DNA of 63,690 nucleotides. Origin: Methylocystis sp. (GTDB lineage: Bacteria; Pseudomonadota; Alphaproteobacteria; Rhizobiales; Beijerinckiaceae). Of the stretch, positions 54,197-61,824 are shown piece by piece. The notes beneath the pieces were generated by a model. It was not told the DNA's origin. It saw only the letters and a program-made list of their open reading frames with translations, and ran no database searches. How positions within the stretch are numbered: position 1 is the stretch's first letter; the number at the start of each line of letters is the position of its first letter. A program made the position numbers and the translations under genes. The stretch spans positions 1-63,690 of the forward strand of contig JALHNQ010000016.1 of the NCBI GenBank assembly GCA_022843405.1, in the 5' to 3' direction.

Positions 54197-54540
54197 CGGA
54201 ACCCCCGGATTAAATTCTGCGGTTCGACGGTCGACGACGAGCGCCGAAGTCCCTGTCACGTTGCTATAAAATTTCGGTAATGCAACTGCGACTGATGCAA
54301 AATTAGGCTGTGGCATGCTCATTCTTGGCGGTTGTGGCTCTGGGGCAACAATCCCTGTAATTCATGTGAGATAGCCATCGCCGCTATGCTGCACGCGCTG
54401 CCAAGGCGCTTGCCGCAGCTATGGCTTTGGGCAATCTCCCGGCTTGCCGCCTCGGGCGGCGCGCAGTAATTGTTCCGCCGCCGCAGCGCGGTAAAAGCGC
54501 CCTAAGCGCGCAGCGGTTTTTCACCCAGATGCGAGGATAA
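54197..54540. other. Intergenic region between the fused porin gene and purL
   Basis: 344 bases. It must hold both divergent promoters. An AT-rich patch with TATAAAATTT (54263-54272) is the only promoter-like element seen; no hairpin or gene is supported. Confidence 0.3.
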
Positions 54541-56778
54541 GTGAGCGCGACTGAACCCGCCGTCACGCCGGAGCTGGCCGCCGCCCACGGCCTCAAGCCT
54601 GATGAATATGAGCGCCTGCTGAAACTCATCGGCCGCCGCCCGAGCTTCACTGAGCTCGGCATTTTCTCGGCCATGTGGAACGAGCACTGCTCCTACAAAT
54701 CGTCGCGCATCCATTTGCGCAAGCTGCCGACCAAGGCGCCATGGGTGATTCGCGGTCCGGGCGAGAACGCCGGCGTGATCGACATTGGCGACGGCGACGC
54801 CTGCGTCTTTAAGATGGAGAGCCACAACCACCCGTCCTTCATTGAACCCTATCAGGGCGCGGCGACGGGGGTTGGCGGCATCCTGCGCGACGTGTTCACA
54901 ATGGGCGCGCGGCCGATCGCCTGCCTGAACCTTTTGAGATTTGGCCGTCCGGCGCATCCCAGAACGCGCCGGCTCGTCGCCGGAGTCGTCGCCGGCGTCG
55001 GCGGCTATGGCAATAGTTTCGGCGTGCCGACGGTCGGCGGTTCGACCGAGTTCGACCCCTCCTATGACGGCAACATCCTCGTCAACGCCATGGCGGTCGG
55101 TCTGGCGCGCGCCGATTCGATCTTCTACTCGGCCGCCGCCGGGGTCGGCAATCCGATTGTTTATCTCGGCTCGAAGACCGGGCGCGACGGCATTCACGGC
55201 GCCACCATGGCGTCGGCGTCCTTCGAGGAGGACGCCGAGGAAAAACGTCCAACCGTGCAGGTCGGCGATCCTTTCTCGGAAAAGCTGCTGCTCGAGGCCT
55301 GTCTGGAGCTGATGGCGTCGGGCGCGGTCATCGCCATCCAGGACATGGGCGCCGCCGGCCTTACCTCCTCGGCGGTGGAGATGGGCGCCAAAGGCAATCT
55401 CGGCATCGAACTCGACCTCGACGCCGTGCCCTGCCGCGAAGCGGGGATGACCGCCTATGAAATGATGCTCTCCGAAAGCCAGGAGCGCATGCTCATGGTT
55501 CTAAAGCCCGAACTTGAAGCGCAGGCCGAGGCGATTTTTAAGAAATGGGGGCTCGATTTCGCGATTATCGGCAAGACCACCGACACGCTGCGCTTCGTGG
55601 TCAAGCACAAGGGCGAGGTGAAGGCCGACCTGCCGATCAAGCAATTGGGCGACGAAGCGCCGATCTATGACCGGCCGTGGACGCCCACGCCCAAACCGCC
55701 CGCGATCGATCCGGAGTCGATCAAAGCGCCGCTGTCCGATCGCGAGGCGCTGCTCAGACTCCTCGCGACGCCAAATCTCTGTTCCAAGCGCTGGGTCTGG
55801 GAGCAATACGACCACCTCATTCTCGGCAACAGCGTGCGCCCGCCGGACGGCGACGCCGCAGTGGTCAGGGTCAAGGAGGGACCGAAAGGACTGGCGCTGA
55901 CGACCGACGTGACCGCGCGCTATTGCGCCGCTGACCCTTATGAAGGCGGCAAGCAAGCGGTCGCCGAGGCCTGGCGCAACATCACCGTGCGCGGCGCGAC
56001 GCCGCTGGCGCTCACCGACAATCTCAATTTCGGCAATCCCGAAAGGCCAGAATATATGGGCCAGTTCGTCGGCTGCCTGCAGGGGATTGGCGAAGCGGCG
56101 CAGGCCCTCGATTTTCCGATCGTCTCCGGCAATGTCTCGCTCTACAACGAGACCCAGGGCGCCGGCATTCTGCCGACCCCGGCGATCGGCGGCGTCGGGA
56201 TCATCGCCGACGTCGCCAAGGCGGCGCAGACCGGCTTCGCGCGCGAGGGTGACGCGATTCTGCTGATCGGCGAAACCTCGGGCTGGCTCGGCCAGTCGGC
56301 CTATGCGCATGATCTTTGCGGACGCGCTGACGGCGCGCCGCCGCCGGTCGATCTCGCCGCCGAACGCAGGAACGGCGACTTCATTCGCCAACTCATTCTT
56401 ACCGGTCTGGCCAGCGCGGCGCATGATCTCTCGGACGGCGGCCTCGCCGTCGCGCTCGCCGAAATGGCGCTCGCCAGCGGAAGGGGAGCCGAAATCACGG
56501 ACCTCCCCGAATGCCCGCGCCACGCAGCGCTATTCGGCGAAGATCAGGCTCGGTACCTGATCACGACGAATGATCCGTCGCCGGTCATCGCTTTGGCCAT
56601 GGAAGCGCGCGCGCCCATTCGGGTTCTCGGGCGCGTGTGCGGCGACGCCTTGATCCTTCCCGGGGAAACGCCGATATTGCTGACTGAACTGCAAGAGGCG
56701 CACGAAACCCCGCTGCCGGCCTTCATGGCCGGCGACGACAATGCGCTTACGGCCGCTTTCTCAACACAGGCGACATAA
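54541..56778 (+). CDS. purL: Phosphoribosylformylglycinamidine synthase subunit II
   Basis: 745 residues, GTG start with GAGG close upstream. ATP-dependent conversion of FGAR and ammonia to FGAM in purine synthesis; works with PurS and PurQ (not here). Motifs: [87 protein letters not shown] and [18 protein letters not shown]. Length is normal for the small PurL type. bolA follows 1 base after its stop. Confidence 0.97.
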   Translation: MSATEPAVTPELAAAHGLKPDEYERLLKLIGRRPSFTELGIFSAMWNEHCSYKSSRIHLRKLPTKAPWVIRGPGENAGVIDIGDGDACVFKMESHNHPSFIEPYQGAATGVGGILRDVFTMGARPIACLNLLRFGRPAHPRTRRLVAGVVAGVGGYGNSFGVPTVGGSTEFDPSYDGNILVNAMAVGLARADSIFYSAAAGVGNPIVYLGSKTGRDGIHGATMASASFEEDAEEKRPTVQVGDPFSEKLLLEACLELMASGAVIAIQDMGAAGLTSSAVEMGAKGNLGIELDLDAVPCREAGMTAYEMMLSESQERMLMVLKPELEAQAEAIFKKWGLDFAIIGKTTDTLRFVVKHKGEVKADLPIKQLGDEAPIYDRPWTPTPKPPAIDPESIKAPLSDREALLRLLATPNLCSKRWVWEQYDHLILGNSVRPPDGDAAVVRVKEGPKGLALTTDVTARYCAADPYEGGKQAVAEAWRNITVRGATPLALTDNLNFGNPERPEYMGQFVGCLQGIGEAAQALDFPIVSGNVSLYNETQGAGILPTPAIGGVGIIADVAKAAQTGFAREGDAILLIGETSGWLGQSAYAHDLCGRADGAPPPVDLAAERRNGDFIRQLILTGLASAAHDLSDGGLAVALAEMALASGRGAEITDLPECPRHAALFGEDQARYLITTNDPSPVIALAMEARAPIRVLGRVCGDALILPGETPILLTELQEAHETPLPAFMAGDDNALTAAFSTQAT

Positions 56779-56779
56779 A

Positions 56780-57010
56780 ATGCCCATGCCCGCCGCCGAG
56801 ATCGAGCGTCTTATCAAATCCGCTATCCCCGACGCGCAGATAGAACTGACCGCGCTCGTCAATGACGACGATCATTGGGCTGCGACGGTCGTTTCCGAGA
56901 GCTTTCGCGGTCTCTCCCGCGTCAAGCAGCATCAGATGGTCAACGCGGCATTCGGCGGCCGCCTCGGGGGCGAACTGCATGCGTTGCAGTTGACGACGCG
57001 GACGCCATAA
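56780..57010 (+). CDS. bolA: BolA family protein
   Basis: 76 residues. BolA-type class II KH-like fold: [54 protein letters not shown]; the His-containing loop binds a [2Fe-2S] cluster together with monothiol glutaredoxin. Starts 1 base after purL and 44 bases before the glutaredoxin gene, an arrangement that matches its partnership in iron-sulfur trafficking. The second Met (56786) is a less likely start. Confidence 0.92.
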   Translation: MPMPAAEIERLIKSAIPDAQIELTALVNDDDHWAATVVSESFRGLSRVKQHQMVNAAFGGRLGGELHALQLTTRTP

Positions 57011-57054
57011 ATTCCTCCACCGGCGCCTTGAACGCCGCAACAAAGGCAATCGAA

Positions 57055-57399
57055 ATGTCAGACGACGCCAACGCTCGCATCAAAAGCGAAATCGAATCAA
57101 ATGACGTCGTGCTCTTCATGAAGGGCACGCCGCAGGCGCCGCAGTGCGGATTCTCCATGCAGGTAGTTCAGATCCTCAATCACCTCGGCGTGCCCTACAA
57201 GGCGATCAACGTGCTCGCAGACGGCGCCATACGCGAGGGGATCAAGTCCTATTCGAACTGGCCGACGATCCCGCAGCTCTATGTGAAGAATGAATTCGTC
57301 GGCGGCTGCGACATCGCCAAGGAAATGTTTCAGAGCGGCGAGCTTGTCGCCTTGTTCGACAAGGAAGGCGTGCCTCACGCCGCGCCGGGCAAGGCATAG
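57055..57399 (+). CDS. grxD: Monothiol glutaredoxin, Grx4 family
   Basis: 114 residues. CGFS-type glutaredoxin that carries [2Fe-2S] clusters: [20 protein letters not shown] with active-site CGFS, then [20 protein letters not shown] (TIP and glutathione site) and the C-terminal [13 protein letters not shown] precedes the ATG at 57055. Pairs with BolA. Confidence 0.95.
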   Translation: MSDDANARIKSEIESNDVVLFMKGTPQAPQCGFSMQVVQILNHLGVPYKAINVLADGAIREGIKSYSNWPTIPQLYVKNEFVGGCDIAKEMFQSGELVALFDKEGVPHAAPGKA

Positions 57400-57726
57400 A
57401 GCGCGGCTCGCGAAAATATGGACGCCGGTTTTTTTCGCGTAAAGCGCGCTCTAAACTTTTAGAAGCGATCACGTCATCTCGCCCAAGAGCAGCGTGATCT
57501 AAACTTAACGCCAGTCGTCAATGCTTTGGCGCGCGTCGCTCCTGGAGCGGCGCGCATTTGTTTTTTCGATAGACCTTCATTGTTTCATGATTGCTGCGTC
57601 GCACGCAGCACGCGGAAGGGCCAAGTATCGTACACTTTTTTATGACACAGAAATGACGGACTCTATTTTCCACAGGGGCGCCACGAGCATCCCGCCCGTG
57701 AGCGCATGTTTGGGAAGGAGAAAACG
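57400..57726. other. Intergenic region with a palindromic element
   Basis: 327 bases with no supported gene. GATCACG (57467-57473) and CGTGATC (57493-57499) form an inverted repeat with a 19-base spacer that lies in a typical palindromic intergenic sequence; a T-run (57430-57435) after GCCGG may help end the glutaredoxin transcript. Confidence 0.4.
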
Positions 57727-57969
57727 ATGTCCTTTAAACTCGTCTTTGCCGCTGCGGCGGTCGGGATCGCGCTTTCGGCCGGATCGGCCTTCGCATATGA
57801 GCGGCACTATAATTTTCACGAGGATTGGGACCGCTCGGTGCGCGAACACGGGCGCGACGAAGCGCTGAGCGCGACGCCGCGCGACGTCATGCGTCACTAC
57901 CCGCGTCAGTTCACCAACGAGGCCCCGCACGATCCAAGCGGCAGGATTATTCTCGAAGGCGCGCAATAA
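57727..57969 (+). CDS. Small secreted protein, unknown
   Basis: 80 residues. Signal peptide MSFKLVFAAAAVGIALSAGS to AFA; mature part of about 55 residues is charged and His/Asp/Arg-rich (YERHYNFHEDWDRSVREHGR, then DVMRHYPRQF). GGAAGGAG precedes the ATG at 57727, better than the start at 57706. Not recognised. The His-rich beginning could bind metal, which is only a suggestion. A terminator follows. Confidence 0.7.
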   Translation: MSFKLVFAAAAVGIALSAGSAFAYERHYNFHEDWDRSVREHGRDEALSATPRDVMRHYPRQFTNEAPHDPSGRIILEGAQ

Positions 57970-57986
57970 CCGTCACTGTCATGAAA

Positions 57987-58032
57987 AAGCTCCGGCGGGC
58001 CGGCGACGGACCACCGGAGCTTCTCTTTTTTA
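57987..58032 (+). terminator. Rho-independent terminator after the small secreted protein
   Basis: AAGCTCCGG (57987-57995) and CCGGAGCTT (58014-58022) pair perfectly and are followed by CTCTTTTTT. From here to the pdxA start (58033-58288) no gene is supported; an AT-rich stretch around 58167-58182 may hold the pdxA promoter. Confidence 0.85.
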
Positions 58033-58288
58033 GCGCGGTTGGCGCCAGGAACGGCGTAGCGCGCGCGTTACAAAAAATAAATGTTCTCCGCAACACACCA
58101 TGGCACCCCGGACTCAGGAATCTCCCGACGGCGCCGAGCGTTAGCGCAGCCGGCGAAACCCATAGATAAAAACTATACATTGCGGTTTGATTTCATCGCG
58201 CGCCTGCGGCACTGTCGCTCATGGCCAATCTGCGCCTGCAACATTGCTTGTCCGGAGCCCGCGCCTTCCACGAGGCCGGCCAAGAGTC

Positions 58289-59284
58289 GTGAGCTTCCTT
58301 CCCATCGCCGTCACGCAGGGCGACCCGTCAGGCATAGGACCGGAGCTTGCGCTCATGGCCTATGTCGCGCGTCGCTCGCATGATCTGCCGCCCTTCTTCC
58401 TGCTCAGCGATTCGCGCTTTATCGCCCGCGTCGCGGCCAATCTCGCGTTTGAAATAGAGATCGAGAACACGACAGCGGAACATGCCTGTGACGTATTCTC
58501 GCGCGCGCTGCCTGTCGTCGATATCGGCTGCGATGTGGCCGGCGTCCCCGGCCATCCCGATCCCGGCGACGCCAAATCAACGCTGAATTCCATCGAGCGG
58601 GCGGTCGAATGCGTCGCCAAGGGCGAAGCGCGCGCCGTCGTCACCAATCCGATCGCGAAATCGGTTCTGTACAAGGCGGGATTCAAACATCCCGGCCACA
58701 CCGAATTCCTGGCCGAACTCGCGCATCGCCATTATGGCGGCGACGATCGCGCGGTGATGATGCTGTGGTCGCAGGAACTCGCAGTGGTTCCGATAACGAT
58801 TCATATCCCGCTCAGTGACGCGCCCAAACTGCTGACGCGCGAACTGATCGTTGCGACGGGCGAGATTGTCGCGCGTGACCTTGAGAAGCGCTTTCGCATT
58901 GCAAATCCCCGCCTCGCCTTCGCGGGACTCAACCCGCACGCCGGCGAAGACGGCGCTCTCGGCGCCGAGGAGATCGAGATCATCGCGCCGGCGATCGCAG
59001 AACTGCGCGCGCGCGGAATCGACGCCGCCGGACCCTTTCCGGCCGATACGATGTTTCACGCCGCCGCCCGCGCGAAATATGACGTGGCGTTATGTCCGAC
59101 CCATGATCAGGCGCTGATCCCGATCAAGACGCTCGCCTTCGAGCGCGGCGTCAATGTCACGCTCGGGCTTCCCTTCGTGCGCACGTCGCCCGATCATGGA
59201 ACGGCCTTCGACATCGCCGGCACGGGCGTCGCCGATCCGACGAGCCTGATCGAAGCGATCAAACTTGCAGGACGCATCAGTTAA
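58289..59284 (+). CDS. pdxA: 4-hydroxythreonine-4-phosphate dehydrogenase
   Basis: 331 residues from a GTG start. Oxidises 4-phosphohydroxy-threonine on the route to pyridoxal phosphate. Signatures: PIAVTQGDPSGIGPELAL, the metal-binding FKHPGHTEFLAELAHRHYGG, GLNPHAGEDGALGAEE and CPTHDQALIPIKTLAFERG (His ligands). The 58289 GTG gives normal PdxA length; the ATG at 58187 would add an unrelated basic extension. The following rsmA begins with GTG immediately after its stop (zero gap), the usual pdxA-rsmA pairing. Confidence 0.94.
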   Translation: MSFLPIAVTQGDPSGIGPELALMAYVARRSHDLPPFFLLSDSRFIARVAANLAFEIEIENTTAEHACDVFSRALPVVDIGCDVAGVPGHPDPGDAKSTLNSIERAVECVAKGEARAVVTNPIAKSVLYKAGFKHPGHTEFLAELAHRHYGGDDRAVMMLWSQELAVVPITIHIPLSDAPKLLTRELIVATGEIVARDLEKRFRIANPRLAFAGLNPHAGEDGALGAEEIEIIAPAIAELRARGIDAAGPFPADTMFHAAARAKYDVALCPTHDQALIPIKTLAFERGVNVTLGLPFVRTSPDHGTAFDIAGTGVADPTSLIEAIKLAGRIS

Positions 59285-60130
59285 GTGGTCGACGCTTTGC
59301 CGCCTCTGCGCGACGTCGTCGCGCGCTATGGACTCGACGCGAAAAAGTCGCTCGGCCAGAATTTTCTGTTCGACCTCAATCTCACCGCGCGCATCGCCCG
59401 CGCTGCGGGACCCTTCGACAATGTAACCGTCGTCGAAATCGGCCCCGGGCCCGGCGGGCTGACGCGCGCGCTGTTATCGCAAGGCGCGCATGTCATCGCG
59501 ATCGAACGCGATTGGCGTTGCTTGCCGGCGCTTGAAGAGATTTCGGCGCATTATCCGGAGAGGTTGACGATCGTCGAAGGCGACGCGCTGGAGATGGATG
59601 TCGCCGCGCTTGTCCAAAAATATGCTCGTGGTGCCGCCCGCATTTGCGCCAATCTTCCCTACAATGTCGCGACCGCCTTGCTGACGAGATGGATCGAGGC
59701 GGAGCCCTGGCCGTCGGTCTTCGATCGCTATGTGCTGATGTTTCAAAAGGAGGTCGCGCTGCGCATCGTCGCGACGCCGAAGGAGCGTGCGGATTACGGA
59801 CGGCTCGCGGTGCTGTGCGGCTGGCGCACGAAGACGCGCATTCTCTTCGACGTATCGCCCTCAGCTTTCACGCCGCCGCCGAAAGTGACGTCGTCCGTCG
59901 TCGAGCTTCTTCCAAATCCGGCGCCGCTCGACTGCGATCCGCGCGCGCTCTCGCGCGTGACGCAGGCCGCGTTTGGACAGCGTCGCAAAATGTTGCGGCA
60001 GAGTTTGAAGTCGCTCGGCGTCGACGCCTCGGCGCTGCTCGCGGCGGCCGGAATAGAAGAAACGAAACGCGCGGAAGAAATCGACGTTGCGGGCTTTGTG
60101 GCGCTCGCCAATGCGCTGAGAAGCGCGTGA
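59285..60130 (+). CDS. rsmA: 16S rRNA dimethyladenosine transferase
   Basis: 281 residues, GTG start directly after pdxA. SAM-dependent N6,N6-dimethylation of two adjacent adenosines near the 3' end of 16S rRNA. Motifs: [36 protein letters not shown] (SAM-binding GxGxG), [16 protein letters not shown] (NLPY catalytic motif) and [14 protein letters not shown] in the C-terminal domain. Length is normal. Confidence 0.96.
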   Translation: MVDALPPLRDVVARYGLDAKKSLGQNFLFDLNLTARIARAAGPFDNVTVVEIGPGPGGLTRALLSQGAHVIAIERDWRCLPALEEISAHYPERLTIVEGDALEMDVAALVQKYARGAARICANLPYNVATALLTRWIEAEPWPSVFDRYVLMFQKEVALRIVATPKERADYGRLAVLCGWRTKTRILFDVSPSAFTPPPKVTSSVVELLPNPAPLDCDPRALSRVTQAAFGQRRKMLRQSLKSLGVDASALLAAAGIEETKRAEEIDVAGFVALANALRSA

Positions 60131-60136
60131 CTCTCG

Positions 60137-60778
60137 CTATTCGCTCAACAATTGCGCGACGAATTGCTCAATCTCCTTGTCGCGCCTTGGCCGCTTCTGC
60201 CGTTCGGCGCGCAGGATGGCGATGAGATCGTCGAAGGCGCGCTGCAGATCGTCGTTGATGATCACATAGTCGTAGTCTTTCCAGCGCGCGATTTCCTTGC
60301 GCGCATTCTCAAGACGCCGCTCGATCACGTCGCGCGAATCCTCCGCGCGCCGCTCCAGCCGCGCGCGCAATTCGTTCATCGACGGCGGCAGGATGAAGAC
60401 GGTGACGGCGTCGGCGCCCATCTTCTCGCGCACCTGGCGCGTGCCCTGATAATCGATGTCGAAGAGGCAGTCACGGCCTTGCGCAAGGATGTCTTCGACG
60501 GGCGCGCGCGGCGTGCCGTAGAAATTGCCGTGAACTTCGGCCCACTCCAGGAGTTCGCCGGCGTCGCGCATGGCGGCGAAGCGGCGCTCGGAGATGAAGC
60601 TGTAATGGATGCCGTCGACTTCGCTCGAGCGCCGCACCCGCGTCGTCACCGAAATCGACAGCGTCAGATCGAGGTCGCGATCCTGCAGGAGCATCCGCGT
60701 CAGAGTCGTCTTGCCTGCGCCGGAGGGCGAGGAAAGAATCAGGACGATGCCGCGGCGGCTGGATTGGATCGGAGGCAT
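60137..60778 (-). CDS. gmk: Guanylate kinase
   Basis: 213 residues. ATP-dependent phosphorylation of GMP to GDP. P-loop LSSPSGAGKTTLTRML, GMP site TTRVRRSSEVDGIHYSFIS and DIDYQGTRQVREKM, lid RAEDSRDVIERRLENARKE. Start 60778 (MPPIQSSRRGIVLI) yields standard length; the frame open to 60844 passes through the repeat at 60796-60868 and is rejected. Ends 7 bases from the end of rsmA (converging). Confidence 0.95.
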   Translation of the reverse strand: MPPIQSSRRGIVLILSSPSGAGKTTLTRMLLQDRDLDLTLSISVTTRVRRSSEVDGIHYSFISERRFAAMRDAGELLEWAEVHGNFYGTPRAPVEDILAQGRDCLFDIDYQGTRQVREKMGADAVTVFILPPSMNELRARLERRAEDSRDVIERRLENARKEIARWKDYDYVIINDDLQRAFDDLIAILRAERQKRPRRDKEIEQFVAQLLSE

Positions 60779-60795
60779 GATTTTGAGAGCGCGTA

Positions 60796-60868
60796 ATGAG
60801 TGGTGAGTAGTGAGTAGTGAGTGGCGGTCGCCCTGTCTACTCACTATTCGCTACTCACAACTCACTCG
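60796..60868. repeat. GTGAGTA-type short repeat with inverted arms
   Basis: TGAGTGGTGAGTAGTGAGTA (about 60797-60816) is made of tandem GTGAGTA-like units, and ACTCACTATTCGCTACTCAC (60839-60858) is an imperfect inverse, so the 70-base gap between gmk and yicC is a small imperfect palindrome. Tandem and inverted parts together suggest a slipped repeat or an intercistronic mRNA hairpin. Confidence 0.6.
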
Positions 60869-61749
60869 ATATTTTGAACCTGCTCGCGCAGCTGCTCGAC
60901 CTCGATTTTAAGCTCAAGGCCGATCGCGGTCAGTCCGGCGTCGTTCGATTTGGCGCAGAGCGTATTCGTCTCTCGACCGAGCTCCTGCGCCAGAAAGTCG
61001 AGACGACGGCCGACCGGCCCGCCTGAGACCAGAAGTTTGGAGGCGCTCTCGACATGCGCTTTGAGCCGGTCAAGCTCTTCGCGAATATCGGCGCGCACCG
61101 CAAGCAGCGCCGCTTCCTGATGTAGCCGCGCCGGATCGAAGGCGTCCGCATTCTCAAGGAGTCGCGCGATCTGCTGTTTCAGCCGCGCGCGAATCGCCTC
61201 TGGCTGGCGCGCCGGCGCGGCGTCGGCCTGCGCCGCAAGCGCCGATATGCGCTCGAGCCGCAGCCGAAGAACCGCCGCCAGAGCTTCGCCTTCCGCCTTG
61301 CGCGAAGCGATCAGCGCGTCGAGGGCTTGGTCGAGTGAACCAAGGATTTGCAGCTCCAGCTCGGCGCGCTCGGCTTCCGAGAGCTCCGGCTCGACGATGT
61401 CGACGACGCCGCGCACCGCCAGCAGACCGTCGAGCGTCGCGGGCCCGACATTGGCGGGGGGCGGCCGTTCGGCGAGCGCGGCGAGAAGCGCGTCGAGGGC
61501 GGGGCGGTTGAGACGGGCGATCTGGCTTTCGTCTTCGCGCCTTGCGGCGAGATTGGCGATGACCGCCCCGCGCGCGAGCCGCGCGGCGATTTTTTCTCGC
61601 GCCTTGATTTCCACCGAGTCGAAATCGGGCGGCGCGCGCAGGCGCAGATCGAGCCCCTTGGCGTTGACGCTCTTGAGTTCCCAAGCATAGCGGTATGAGG
61701 TGACGGCGCCCTGGACGCGGGCGAATCCCGTCATGCTGTGAAGGCTCAT
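60862..61749 (-). CDS. yicC: YicC family endoribonuclease
   Basis: 295 residues. Signatures: SLHSMTGFARVQGAV, WELKSVNAKGLDLRLRAPP, REKIAARLARGAV and, at the end, RRLDFLAQELGRETNTLCAK followed by GLELKIEVEQLREQVQNIE. YicC proteins are RNases acting on small RNAs in E. coli and are usually next to gmk. The middle is an Ala/Arg-rich coiled coil. Overlaps the repeat region by a few bases at its 3' end. Confidence 0.93.
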   Translation of the reverse strand: MSLHSMTGFARVQGAVTSYRYAWELKSVNAKGLDLRLRAPPDFDSVEIKAREKIAARLARGAVIANLAARREDESQIARLNRPALDALLAALAERPPPANVGPATLDGLLAVRGVVDIVEPELSEAERAELELQILGSLDQALDALIASRKAEGEALAAVLRLRLERISALAAQADAAPARQPEAIRARLKQQIARLLENADAFDPARLHQEAALLAVRADIREELDRLKAHVESASKLLVSGGPVGRRLDFLAQELGRETNTLCAKSNDAGLTAIGLELKIEVEQLREQVQNIE

Positions 61750-61824
61750 CTGCGGCGGCGACTCCGGGAGGGCGGGCGTGCGTGCGGCTTCGCCGGCTTG
61801 CGGCTCACGACCGCCGCCGCCGCC

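Noticed and set aside
60796-60868. Possible CRISPR-like array
   Set aside because: Units are about 7 bases with no spacers, and no cas genes are present.
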